Below are positions 54,607 to 62,818 of a stretch of 64,000 nucleotides of DNA, one piece after another. Numbering within the stretch: the first letter of the stretch is position 1; each line of letters opens with the position of its first letter. The position numbers and the translations under genes were made by a program. The stretch is from Thioclava electrotropha. GTDB lineage: Bacteria; Pseudomonadota; Alphaproteobacteria; Rhodobacterales; Rhodobacteraceae. The stretch is taken from assembly GCF_002085925.2 (NCBI RefSeq), contig NZ_CP053562.1, positions 4,041,001 to 4,105,000 on the forward strand, read 5' to 3'. Under the pieces are notes generated by a model, which ran no database searches, was not told the origin of the DNA, and worked only from the letters and a program-made list of their open reading frames with translations.

Positions 54607-55710
54607 TCAGCGTTCCCCCGTCACGCGCTTGCGGATCACGTTGTTGAAGATCACGGCGAGCAGCAGCATCCCGCCCAGGAAGACCTGGAACCAGTCCTGA
54701 TCGATCGAGGTGTAGGTCAGGCCGATCACGACCATGCCGAAGATGATCGAACCGAAGAAGGCGCCGATCGCCGAGCCGTAACCGCCGGTCAGCAGCGAGC
54801 CCCCGATCACCGCGGCGATGATCGCCTCGAATTCTTTCTGGAAGCCGCGACGCGCATCGGTGGAACCCGCGTCGATCACGGTCATGATGGCGACGAGCGC
54901 TGCGCAACAGGCGGTCACGATGAAGAGCGTCGTCTTCACCCGGTTGACCGGCACGCCCGAATTGGAGGCCGCGTTCTTGTCGCCGCCCGCAGCGAAGATC
55001 CAGTTGCCGGCAGGGGTGCGCAGCAGGATCCAGGTGGCAAACAGCGCGATACCGATGAACCACAGGATCTCGACCGGCACGCCCGGCACTTTCGGCGCGC
55101 CCGACTTGAACGTGTCGATCCAGCCCCACTCGGCGAGCTTCGCGAAGAGACCCGTGAACGCGTCGCCCGAGAAGAACGGCGCCAGCCAGTCATCGCCCAC
55201 CGCATCGCGCACGCCGCGCAGCTGGGTCGAGCCGCCGGTCAGATATTTCAGACCGACCAGCGACAGGCCACGCAGGATGAAGAGGAACGCCAGCGTCACG
55301 ATGAAGGAGGGCAGGCCCGTGCGGATCACCAGCTGCCCGTTCACCACGCCCATCATGCCAGCGAAGATCAGCGTGCCGGGAATGGCCACGATCAGCGGCA
55401 GTCCCAGATTGACCACGAGCGCGCCGAAGATCATCCCCGCGAAGGCGACCATCGAGCCGATCGAAAGGTCGAACTCTCCCCCGATCATCAGAAGCGACGC
55501 GCCGATGGCGAGAATGCCGAGCTGGGCCGCGGGCGTCAGGAAGTTCATGATCCCCGAAAGGGTGAACATCGACGCATTGGCGGTGAAGAGAAAGAAGATC
55601 GTCACGAGAATGAGCCCGGCGATCGCGCCCAGTTCGGGCCGCTTCATCAAGCGCGCGAGAAGAGTCTCCTCGCGGACGCGCTCGTCGGTAACCGTGGAGT
55701 CGGCAGGCAT
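54607..55710 (-). CDS. Sugar/inositol ABC transporter permease
   Basis: A 367-aa BPD_transp_2 permease with about ten hydrophobic segments. It has [30 protein letters not shown] and [25 protein letters not shown], the conserved loops of ribose-type permeases. A longer loop around residues 160-200 ([31 protein letters not shown]) is characteristic of the FrcC/inositol-type subgroup. It follows the binding-protein gene after a strong stem-loop. Confidence 0.92.
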   Translation of the reverse strand: MPADSTVTDERVREETLLARLMKRPELGAIAGLILVTIFFLFTANASMFTLSGIMNFLTPAAQLGILAIGASLLMIGGEFDLSIGSMVAFAGMIFGALVVNLGLPLIVAIPGTLIFAGMMGVVNGQLVIRTGLPSFIVTLAFLFILRGLSLVGLKYLTGGSTQLRGVRDAVGDDWLAPFFSGDAFTGLFAKLAEWGWIDTFKSGAPKVPGVPVEILWFIGIALFATWILLRTPAGNWIFAAGGDKNAASNSGVPVNRVKTTLFIVTACCAALVAIMTVIDAGSTDARRGFQKEFEAIIAAVIGGSLLTGGYGSAIGAFFGSIIFGMVVIGLTYTSIDQDWFQVFLGGMLLLAVIFNNVIRKRVTGER

Positions 55711-55777
55711 TATACCCTCCCTGAGAATGCTGGTTCGTGGCGCTTTCTCTTCCGCGACCGCCCGCGGTGGCGCCGGT

Positions 55778-55811
55778 GGGATGCGCGCGCATCAAGGGGC
55801 GCGCGCATCCC
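55778..55811 (-). promoter_or_regulatory. Strong intercistronic stem-loop after the inositol-binding-protein gene
   Basis: GGGATGCGCGCGC pairs perfectly with GCGCGCGCATCCC (13 bp, 8-nt loop), 23 bp after the binding-protein stop. There is no T-run. It is in the same relative position as the loop at 26584-26609 and would protect the binding-protein message and reduce downstream expression. Confidence 0.7.
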
Positions 55812-55834
55812 GGTATCAACTCATCCGATATGGA

Positions 55835-56764
55835 TCAGCGAATGCCCTTGGCCGACAGATCGACCACTTGAGCCGCCTTGTCCTTGGTGATCAGGTTCGG
55901 ACCCGAAGCGACGTTCGACGCCGGGATCAGGCCGTATTTCGCGTTGAGCGCGAGGAACGACACCGGCAGATAGCCTTGGAGATACTGCTGCTGGTCGATC
56001 GCGAAGGCCGCGTCACCATTCTCGACATCCTTCAGGAAACCCGGGGACAGATCAAAGCTCGCGACGTTGATCTTGCCGCCACCTTCACCCAGCGCCTTGA
56101 CCGCCTTGACCGAGGGTTCGCCCGCCGTCGCCGCACCCAGCGCCAGCACGGTGTCGATCGACGTATCGGATTGCAGGGCTGCACGCACCTTGGCCTCGAT
56201 ATCCGCCGGATCATTGGTGGTCGGCAGCACTTTCACCTGACCGCCGAAGCCCTTGGCGAAACCAGCGCAACGCTGGTCGAGCGAGACATTCCCGACCTCC
56301 TGGTTGACGCAGAGCCCGTTCTTGCCACCCATCTCCTTGAGCTTCTCACCCGCGCGTTCACCCGCGGTGAATTCGTCCTGACCGACATGCAGGAGCGCAC
56401 CCAGCGATTTCGACACATCCGATCCGGCATTCATCGTGATCACCGGAATGCCTGCGGCAACGGCCCGCTTGATCGACGGGCCAAGCGCGTCCGCATCGGG
56501 AACCGAGACGACCAAGCCGTCGGGCTCCTGGTTCACGGCGGCGTCGATCAGCTGGCTCATCGCGACCATGTCGAAGGTCTCGGGCGAGCGGTATTCGACA
56601 TTCACGCCAGTATCCTTCGCCGCCTGTTCGACGCCGTTCTTCACGACCGACCAGAACGGGTCGTTGGCCTGCCCGTGCGAGACCACGACGATATCCGTCG
56701 CGAATGCCGGTGCAGCGAAAGCCACGGCGGTGGCCGCAACTGCAGCACGCAGAAACTGTTTCAT
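55835..56764 (-). CDS. Periplasmic sugar/inositol-binding protein
   Basis: A 309-aa type I periplasmic binding protein. Signal peptide FLRAAVAATAVAFAAPAFA (cleavage near residue 22), then DIVVVSHGQANDPFWSVVKNGVEQAAKDTGV, VNQEPDGLVVSVPDADALGPSIKRAVAAGIPVITMNAG and FAIDQQQYLQGYLPVSFLAL. The sequence resembles ribose/inositol-binding proteins. Location between iolG and the permease supports myo-inositol as ligand. Two cysteines (LCVNQ, QRCAG) may form a disulfide. Confidence 0.9.
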   Translation of the reverse strand: MKQFLRAAVAATAVAFAAPAFATDIVVVSHGQANDPFWSVVKNGVEQAAKDTGVNVEYRSPETFDMVAMSQLIDAAVNQEPDGLVVSVPDADALGPSIKRAVAAGIPVITMNAGSDVSKSLGALLHVGQDEFTAGERAGEKLKEMGGKNGLCVNQEVGNVSLDQRCAGFAKGFGGQVKVLPTTNDPADIEAKVRAALQSDTSIDTVLALGAATAGEPSVKAVKALGEGGGKINVASFDLSPGFLKDVENGDAAFAIDQQQYLQGYLPVSFLALNAKYGLIPASNVASGPNLITKDKAAQVVDLSAKGIR

Positions 56765-56908
56765 GTGATCCTCCCAGATTCACTTTCTGTTTGTCACCGC
56801 ACCACGCTCCTCCATGTCGCGTCCGATGCAGCCCGGCCGATTCCTTCGGCCTTTGAACCACAGGCACCTCCTCGCGCCTGCGATTTCCGTCCACTCCGAG
56901 GCAGCGCC

Positions 56909-57904
56909 TCAGAGCGTCGCCAGATCGACGGCTTCCCCCATCTTGGCGGATTTCGTTGCGGCCTCAGCCATCGCGAGCGCGGCCACGCCATCCTCGAGCG
57001 TCACCGGCATCGGGCGACCCTCTGCCAGAGCGGTGACGAAGGCATCCCATTCCGCCGCGTAGGCGGGCATGTAACGCTCGAGGAAGAAATAGGTGGGCTT
57101 GGCCGAAGAGACGCCGGCCACGGTCGATTTCGAGACCGTGTTCTCCAGCATATTTGCCGCGGTCAGCAGACCCTCCGAGCCCAGCAATTCGACGCGCTGA
57201 TCGTAGCCGTAGACAGCCCGGCGCGAGTTCTTGATCACGGCAATGCGCCCGTCTGCATAGGTCAGCGTGACCACGGCCGTATCCACGTCGCCCGCCTCCC
57301 CGATCGCCGGATCGACGATGGACGAACCGACGGCGCGAACGCTGACCGGCGCACTGTCCATGATGAAATTCGCCATGTCGAAATCATGGATCATCATATC
57401 GCGGAACAAACCGCCCGAGACCTTGATATAGGAGACCGGCGGCGGCGCAGGATCGAAGGACGTGACGGAGAGCAGCTCGGCTTTGCCGATCTCTCCGGCG
57501 TGGGCGGCAGAGCGCAGCGCGCCGAAATTCGGGTCAAACCGACGGTTGAATCCGATCATCACGGGCTGGCCGGTTTTTGAAACCGCCGCGAGGCAGGCTT
57601 TCGCCCGTTCAAGCGATAGATCGACCGGCTTTTCGCACAGCACGGCCTTGCCTGCCGCCGTCGCCTTCTCGATCAGATCCGAATGGGTGTCGGTCGAGCT
57701 GGCGATCAGCACCGCGTCGATGTCGGGATTGGCGATGATCTCCTCGGAACTTGCCGCTTTCGCGTCGTATTTCGCGGCGAGCGCCTGCGCCGCCTCCGCG
57801 TTCACATCCGAGACCGCGACAAGCGTGCTGCCCGGATGTCCGGCAATATTTACCGCATGCACCTGACCGATACGGCCGGCGCCCAGCAACCCGACTTTCA
57901 ACAT
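56909..57904 (-). CDS. iolG: Inositol 2-dehydrogenase
   Basis: Oxidises myo-inositol to 2-keto-myo-inositol with NAD. A 331-aa Gfo/Idh/MocA protein: Rossmann GLLGAGRIGQVHAVNIAGHP, CEKPVDLSLERA with the catalytic Lys, IGFNRRFDPNFGALR and GGLFRDMMIHDFDMANFIMD with the active-site Asp/His pair, as expected for IolG. It is the first gene of the operon, divergent from the LacI-type regulator, with two operator palindromes in between. Confidence 0.94.
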   Translation of the reverse strand: MLKVGLLGAGRIGQVHAVNIAGHPGSTLVAVSDVNAEAAQALAAKYDAKAASSEEIIANPDIDAVLIASSTDTHSDLIEKATAAGKAVLCEKPVDLSLERAKACLAAVSKTGQPVMIGFNRRFDPNFGALRSAAHAGEIGKAELLSVTSFDPAPPPVSYIKVSGGLFRDMMIHDFDMANFIMDSAPVSVRAVGSSIVDPAIGEAGDVDTAVVTLTYADGRIAVIKNSRRAVYGYDQRVELLGSEGLLTAANMLENTVSKSTVAGVSSAKPTYFFLERYMPAYAAEWDAFVTALAEGRPMPVTLEDGVAALAMAEAATKSAKMGEAVDLATL

Positions 57905-57961
57905 GCATTCCTCCCAGAACCGATCCGATTCGACCGATGACTGGCGCTAACATCATCCGTT

Positions 57962-57977
57962 TTGCACGCGCGTGCAA
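57962..57977. promoter_or_regulatory. LacI-type operator O1 of the iol operon
   Basis: TTGCACGCGCGTGCAA, a perfect 16-bp palindrome with the CpG centre usual for LacI-family operators. It lies 58 bp upstream of the iolG start. An identical copy follows at 23-bp centre-to-centre spacing. Confidence 0.9.
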
Positions 57978-57984
57978 GAATTTT

Positions 57985-58000
57985 TTGCACGCGCGTGCAA
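57985..58000. promoter_or_regulatory. LacI-type operator O2 of the iol operon
   Basis: Second perfect copy of TTGCACGCGCGTGCAA, 76 bp upstream of the regulator start. Two adjacent sites about two helical turns apart favour cooperative binding on one DNA face, controlling both divergent promoters. Confidence 0.9.
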
Positions 58001-58075
58001 ACGGGACTCCGCTGCCGCTCTTTTCTGTGTGTATGCTGGCAAGAAAGCTGATAGGTCAGCTTTGAGGAGATCCCG

Positions 58076-59098
58076 ATGAGCGACGTGCGCAGACCGAATT
58101 TCGAAAACAACATCACCGCCGATGATGTCGCCGAAGCTGCCGGTGTCTCGCGCTGGACGGTCAACCGGGCCTTCAAAAAGGACGCCTCGATTTCGCCCAA
58201 GACCCGGACCAAGGTGATGGAAGCGGCGAGCAAGCTCGGCTACGTGCCCGATCTGCGCGCAGCCGCATTGGCCTCGGACCGGTCGAACCTCGTCGCGCTG
58301 CTGGTCGATGACTTCGCCAACCCGCATAAACTGGTGATGATGGAGCGGCTCACGCGCATCCTGCGCAAGCATGGCTGGGATACGCTTCTGGTGAACACGC
58401 TCGACCGCGACGATGCGGGCCATGCGATCCTCAACGCCAGCCAGCGCCGCGTCGATGCCGCGATCCTGATCGGGATTCAGTTCGACGATGAGGTTCTCGA
58501 GACTGCTCTGCACGCCCGACGTTTCCACAAGCTGATCATTTTCGCGCGCACCTCGCGCCATCCCGACACGATCTCGATCGCGGTGGACGACGCTGCCGCG
58601 ATGCAGGAGATCGCAGCCTATGTTGCGGAACAGGGCTATCGCCGCCCGCTCTTCCTCGCGGGTCCGCGCACCTACTCCGCGCATCTGCTGCGCAAGGAAA
58701 CCTTCCTGGGCTGCTGGGAGCGGCGTTTCGGGACCATCCCCGAATTCGCCGAAGTGCCCGCCTATGACCCGATCCTCGCCGAGCAGGTCGTGACCCGGAT
58801 TCTCACCGATCGCCCGCGCGACGAAATGCCCGACATCCTCGTCTGCGAGAACGACGCGCTCGCCATCGGCGCGATCGACGTGATCCGGCACAAGCTCGGC
58901 CTGCGCATTCCCGAGGATATCGCGGTGACGGGCTTCGACGACGTGCCGCAATGCCAGAGCCCGAATTACGCATTGACCACCTATCGCCAGCCGCTGACGG
59001 AGATGGCCGAATATCTGGTCGAAGTGCTCGAAAGCAGCGAAGACCGCGACTTCGACCGCGCGTTCAAGGGCAAGCTCGTCCCCCGCGCAAGCGCCTGA
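58076..59098 (+). CDS. LacI-family regulator of the inositol operon
   Basis: A 340-aa repressor. HTH ITADDVAEAAGVSRWTVNRAFKKDASISPKTRTKVMEAASKLGYVPD, then a periplasmic-binding-like effector domain ending IAVTGFDDVPQCQSPNYALTTYRQP. GAGGAGA precedes the ATG. It is divergent from iolG, with two perfect palindromes between them, so local repression relieved by inositol or a catabolite is very likely. It occupies the role that IolR plays elsewhere but belongs to a different family from the Bacillus DeoR-type IolR. Confidence 0.92.
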   Translation: MSDVRRPNFENNITADDVAEAAGVSRWTVNRAFKKDASISPKTRTKVMEAASKLGYVPDLRAAALASDRSNLVALLVDDFANPHKLVMMERLTRILRKHGWDTLLVNTLDRDDAGHAILNASQRRVDAAILIGIQFDDEVLETALHARRFHKLIIFARTSRHPDTISIAVDDAAAMQEIAAYVAEQGYRRPLFLAGPRTYSAHLLRKETFLGCWERRFGTIPEFAEVPAYDPILAEQVVTRILTDRPRDEMPDILVCENDALAIGAIDVIRHKLGLRIPEDIAVTGFDDVPQCQSPNYALTTYRQPLTEMAEYLVEVLESSEDRDFDRAFKGKLVPRASA

Positions 59099-59171
59099 CG
59101 CCGGAGGGCAAGCGCATCGGTCGACGGGGATAGAGGGCTGATCGTTCGCGGTGCGACGCACGCATGTCGGC

Positions 59172-59309
59172 TCAGCGCCCGATCAGTGCCGGTTCCTGTA
59201 CGAGAGAGACACCGAAGCGCGCGCGGACCGTCTCTCGGGCGCGATCGGCAAGCGCGATGACGTGCTCGACCGTCGCGCCGCCGAGGTTCACGAGGATCAG
59301 CGCGTGCGC
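59172..59309 (-). pseudogene. murB: 3' fragment of a murB-like gene
   Basis: The frame reads HALILVNLGGATVEHVIALADRARETVRARFGVSLVQEPALIGR and stop. This is the C-terminal end of UDP-N-acetylenolpyruvoylglucosamine reductase (N-H-A-L-x-L-V-N-x-G-x-A and E-P-E-V-x-x-I-G pattern). The upstream part is missing and is replaced by an IS3 remnant starting at about 59313. It cannot be the functional murB of the cell. Confidence 0.75.
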
Positions 59310-59312
59310 TTA

Positions 59313-59525
59313 CCCTCGACTTCTCGCTCCCCGGCAAGCCGACCGAAAATGCATTCATCAAAGCGTTCAACGGCCGGTTCCGAACCGAGTGCTTGAACCA
59401 GCATAACTTCCTCACCCTTGCGGATGCGACCGAAAAGAAAAGTTGGAGGCTTGGCGTAGATACTACACTGAGGAACCGCCACGCGGCGCGATCGGGAACA
59501 GGGCCCGATCACGCTGACGAAAACG
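59313..59525 (+). mobile_element. IS3-family transposase 3' remnant
   Basis: DFSLPGKPTENAFIKAFNGRFRTECLNQHNFLTLADATEK is the C-terminal rve core (PGKPxxNAFIxxFNGRxRxECLN) of an IS3 orfB. A frameshift then gives KLEAWRRYYTEE... in the next frame, ending near AIGNRA. Only the 3' third of the transposase is left and it is broken. It is a different lineage from the complete element at 61302. It abuts the murB fragment, marking a deletion or recombination point. Confidence 0.8.
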
Positions 59526-60040
59526 GGGCAGCGTCACCAGCCCGTCACCCCGAGCAAAACCGGGAAACTCTGCTAAGGGCGGTAGAGGTCTGGGGAGCGG
59601 ATCAAGTTGGGGCAGACTATAATCGATGGTGGAGGAAGGATGCCGTGGCAGGTCAGCGGGGTGCCGCGTATATCCGCGGCCTGCGTCCTATCGCAGAATC
59701 CCTAGAAGCGCGCGGCGCGCAAGATTATTTGAGGAATCGTGAGCGCGGCTCTCCGCCTCTGCACAGATGACAATTGACGCCTCGGTCATCCCGAGCCTGT
59801 TGAGAACTACTGGGGGAAGGACGCGGAACTATCGACCGCGCTTAATGACGAGAATACCCGCTGCGAGGCGACGGCAATTCTGTGTGACTGGGATCGCCTT
59901 GCCTCCCAATTCAAGCGCACCAAAAAGAACAGCATCTTTGAAAACCAAACCTGTTTGTAAATTGATTTGCTCCGCTGAAACGTCCGCAAGTTTCACGATA
60001 CTGCCGCGCTCCAATATGGAGTTTTGAGAGACTGTGCAGC
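59526..60040. other. Decayed region, possible minus-strand gene fragment
   Basis: No confident gene. On the minus strand, 59829 to about 60053 reads VEFELSCTVSQNSILERGSIVKL...LVFKDAVLFGALELGGKAIPVTQNC, which has protein character and weak likeness to a SpoA (FliN/FliM C-terminal) domain, with at best a TTG start at 60014. GC content is lower than the chromosome. The part from 59526 to 59830 has nothing recognisable. Confidence 0.3.
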
Positions 60041-60817
60041 TCAGCTCAAACTCAACCGTTTAAGCAGAGATCTGAAATTTGATCGTTTCCGCTTCAGCTT
60101 CCTTCTACGATCCCTAACATAGCCTTGAAGTAAACTGATCTGATCCCGTTCGGTCGCGGAAAGCTGGGTGAGAAAGCTCTGCATCTGCCATTCGGCTTCC
60201 TTTCCATTATATCCGGTGGAGGGATTGTGCCAAACGGAAACATCGGGATCGTAAACGACTAATTTACCTTTACATCGTGTGTACGCCACAGCCGCGTGGT
60301 CCACCCCCCAGCCCAAATTATTGTTTTCGGGCCCAAGTTCGCTCAGCCGTTGTACAATTTCGGGAGAAAACGCGACAATAATCCCGTCGGTATGTGCAGC
60401 TGTGTGCAAGCCGAGTTTTCCGGGAAGGCGCGACAAAGCGACCACCTCGGGTGCCCAAAACGTATTCTCTATTGCTGGCGCCCAAACACCTATTTCAGGG
60501 TATGAAACGAATGCGGCTTTGCACCGTCGTACCAGCCTAGCCCAGTCATCGCATTTGGTGTCTGCATGTATGAGCAGGACATGTTGACCGCTGGCAACAT
60601 CCAGTCCTTTCGAAAGCTTAGGGCCGAAAAATTGTTCATTTGGGACTCTTATCCATTCTCCGGGACCCGTTTGATCTTCAGGCTGCGCATCTGACCAGAT
60701 GGTGGACAGATTATCTACAACAGGTTCTATCGCCGCGCAGATTGACTGAGCGGCTTCAATCCATCCAGACCATGCGATAATTATGGCATGGACCTCAATT
60801 TTTCGGTCGTCAGTCAT
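60041..60817 (-). CDS. Glycosyltransferase family 2-like protein
   Basis: A 258-aa protein resembling GT-A glycosyltransferases. The N-terminal strand VHAIIIAWSGWIEAAQSI, a DxD-like HADTKCDDW near residue 84-92, and NNNLGWGVDHAAVAYTRCKGKLVVYDPDVSVWHNPSTGYNGKEAEWQM, with the late W-G-x-D and His common in the acceptor region. The C-terminus is very basic (DRRRKLKRKRSNF). Likely transfers a sugar to a cell-surface polymer. Its low GC, compared with the flanks, marks it as acquired; no polysaccharide partners remain nearby. Confidence 0.65.
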   Translation of the reverse strand: MTDDRKIEVHAIIIAWSGWIEAAQSICAAIEPVVDNLSTIWSDAQPEDQTGPGEWIRVPNEQFFGPKLSKGLDVASGQHVLLIHADTKCDDWARLVRRCKAAFVSYPEIGVWAPAIENTFWAPEVVALSRLPGKLGLHTAAHTDGIIVAFSPEIVQRLSELGPENNNLGWGVDHAAVAYTRCKGKLVVYDPDVSVWHNPSTGYNGKEAEWQMQSFLTQLSATERDQISLLQGYVRDRRRKLKRKRSNFRSLLKRLSLS

Positions 60818-61297
60818 ATTTGATGCGAAACCTTTTTTAAGGTCATTTTACCTAGGATTTAAGCAATCTGACCCAAATGTTTTCGAGTGCAAGCTGCATT
60901 ACTATCTTTTAAGCGTAATAAATCGGCTAACGCAGATATATGAGGCTTTCGACGGGGCTTGGGCCTGGATAACCAACCGCAGCACCAACTTTCAGAAACT
61001 TTATCCTACATGCACAACGGTTGGCCAGCCGTATTGTCCTTCACGCCTGCAAACGACTGCTGGAGAATTCCTCATCCCTGAGACGGTGGCGAGCGGAGGC
61101 TCGACGAAAATGAAGTCTTGGGGATAGCCGCTCACAGCGAGCTTCGGCAGTCGCCATGTGCGCACGCGCGCGGCGATTTGCCGTTCCTGCGGCTGAGATG
61201 CGCGCTCGTTTTGGATGGACAAGAAATCGTACCGTTCGGTTTGGACTAATCTATGTGTAAGTCAATACCCGCATCATTAACGCAAGGAGCCTCGCAA
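60818..61297. other. Low-GC region without recognisable genes
   Basis: About 480 bp between the glycosyltransferase start and the IS element. A minus-strand frame at 61001-61222 (ARVRTWRLPKLAVSGYPQDFIFVEPPLATVSG) is the only one with some protein character, and it could not be assigned. Nothing else is supported. Confidence 0.35.
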
Positions 61298-61327
61298 AAA
61301 GTGACCTGCTCCCCTTGGAGTCCGGGT

Positions 61328-62166
61328 TTATAGGTTCGTTTTGTTCATGGTTTGATCCTCTTTCGACCGTTGATGATACTCCCACGGGGTGAGCCCGTCG
61401 AGGCTCGTATGGGGGCGGTGATGGTTGTAGTCGTCGCGCCACGCCGCGATCAGGCACGGGCATGGCGCAGGTTGGCAAACAGATGCTCGTTGAGGCACTC
61501 GTCCCTGAGGCGGCCATTGAAGCTCTCGACAAAGCCGTTCTGAATCGGTTTTCCCGGCGCGATGTAATGCCATTCGACACGGCGACCCTCCTGCCATTTG
61601 AGGATGGACTTCGAGGTCAGCTCGGTCCCGTTGTCGCTGACCACCATGCAGGGATGGGCTCTAACCTCGGCGATCCGATCCAGTTCTCGGGCGACGCGGT
61701 GACCGGAGAGCGAGGTGTCGACGACCGTCGCCAGGCATTCTCGGCTGTAGTCGTCGATCACGCACAGGATCCGGAAGCGGCGGCCATCGCTCAGGCTGTC
61801 CGCGACGAAGTCCAACGACCAGCGCTGGTTCGGCCCCTGCGGGATCGCCATCGGCGCCCTGGTCCCAAGCGCCCGCTTGCGACCGCCTCGTTTACGGACG
61901 GTTAAGCCTTCTTCCCGGTAGATCCGGTAGAGCTTCTTCCAGTTCAGCGCCCAGCCTTTCCGCTTCAGAAGGATGTGCAGACGCCGATAGCCGAATCGCC
62001 GCCTTTCGCCGGACAGGTCCCCTAGCCGCTCGCGCAACTCCCGGTACTCCGGCCTGGTCGGCTGCCGCCGATACACGCGCGGATCAATCCCGGCCCAGGC
62101 CCGCCGCTGCGAGTAGTTCTTCTCCTTCATGGCCCAGTCCACGGCACGGCGCCTTGGACCGGGCAT
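61328..62166 (-). pseudogene. IS3-family transposase orfB (catalytic), with one-base deletion
   Basis: DDE transposase/integrase part: HTH_21 region ([18 protein letters not shown]), then rve core with D in [14 protein letters not shown] in [13 protein letters not shown] and E in [19 protein letters not shown]. The frame stops early at 61450 (NLRHARA then TGA); the expected end IAAWRDDYNHHRPHTSLDGLTPWEYH continues in another frame to 61328. Restoring one C in a CC run (about 61458) gives a 279-aa protein. Expression would normally need -1 slippage from orfA. Confidence 0.85.
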
Positions 62167-62432
62167 CAGAAGTTTTTTCCCAACATCTCCTTCAGCGTCG
62201 CGACATCGAGAATCTGTTCGGCCAGCATCTTCCTCAGTTTCGCGTTCTCGGCCTCCAGCGCCTTCAGCCGCCGGGCGTCCGACACCTCGATGCCGCCATA
62301 TCTCGAGCGCCACTTGTAGAAGGTCGCGTCGCTGATGCCGTGCTTGCGAAAGAGCTCCTTCGCGCCCAGCCCGGCCTGATTCTCCTTCAGGATGCCAATG
62401 ATCTGCTCTTCGCTGAACCGACTTCTCTTCAT
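62166..62432 (-). CDS. IS3-family transposase orfA
   Basis: An 88-aa helix-turn-helix protein: [46 protein letters not shown] followed by a leucine-zipper-like [30 protein letters not shown]. Its last codons read GGA-AAA-AAC, an A6 slippery site of the type used for programmed -1 frameshifting into orfB. Its TGA overlaps the orfB ATG. Confidence 0.92.
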   Translation of the reverse strand: MKRSRFSEEQIIGILKENQAGLGAKELFRKHGISDATFYKWRSRYGGIEVSDARRLKALEAENAKLRKMLAEQILDVATLKEMLGKNF

Positions 62433-62497
62433 CGTCTGTCTCCTCGTCTGGAAAACAGGCTAACCTCAAAACGAGGACATTTCAGGGGAGCAGGTCA

Positions 62498-62517
62498 AAA
62501 GCGCCCCTTTGGGGCGC
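62498..62517 (-). terminator. rrn operon terminator, interrupted by the IS element in its U-tract
   Basis: On the minus strand GCGCCCC-AAA-GGGGCGC is followed by TTTT and then the IS end. On the far side of the IS the sequence resumes CTTTTTGCGAGG. Removing the IS and one target copy rebuilds GGGGCGCTTTTTGCG, a normal intrinsic terminator for the rrn/tRNA-fMet transcript. The hairpin and three or four U remain. Confidence 0.88.
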
Positions 62518-62545
62518 TAGCGCATTGATATGACTGTAGTTTGTT

Positions 62546-62622
<77 letters not shown>

Positions 62623-62644
62623 TCCGTTGAGCGTTTGCCTTTAT

Positions 62645-62730
62645 GTCAGGTTATGAGCCTGACGAGGCGATCGCGTTAGGCAAACTCTCGAGGAGAGTTT
62701 GTAGCGATTGCGGGGTGCTCGATCCCGCGT
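62645..62730 (-). repeat. Partial, rearranged copy of tRNA-fMet
   Basis: Bases 62646-62666 repeat exactly the anticodon arm of the tRNA (TCAGGTTATGAGCCTGACGAG), and about 62714-62730 resembles its acceptor end (GGTGCTCGATCCCGCG against GCTGCTCCATCCCGCG). In between, CAAACTCTC-GAG-GAGAGTTTG (62681-62701) forms a 9-bp hairpin. It lies in the 5S to tRNA spacer and cannot fold as a tRNA. Confidence 0.6.
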
Positions 62731-62818
62731 TTGTTTCCCGAGGGCTTTATGTTTTTGCGATCGGGATTTTGTTTGTCATCGTTGTTTGAGAGATGAAGTT
62801 TTATCGCTTCTTTCTAGG

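Larger units (their letters stand above)
61302..62497 (-). mobile_element. Complete IS3-family insertion sequence (IS407-like) with 4-bp target duplication
   Basis: 1196 bp, bounded by inverted repeats beginning TGACCTGCTCCCCT at both ends, imperfect afterwards but sharing AGGTT inside. The flanks 61298-61301 and 62498-62501 are both AAAG, a 4-bp target duplication as expected for IS3 elements. It contains orfA and orfB in overlapping frames. It is inserted in the T-tract of the terminator downstream of tRNA-fMet. orfB carries a one-base deletion, so the copy may be inactive. Confidence 0.9.

Noticed and set aside
54818..57580. Plus-strand frame of 920 codons opposite the inositol transporter genes
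   Set aside because: Antisense to the permease, the binding protein and iolG; no domain is visible.
60783..61127. Plus-strand 114-aa frame overlapping the glycosyltransferase start
   Set aside because: No ribosome binding site, domain or conservation clue; it begins inside the antisense of a better-supported gene.
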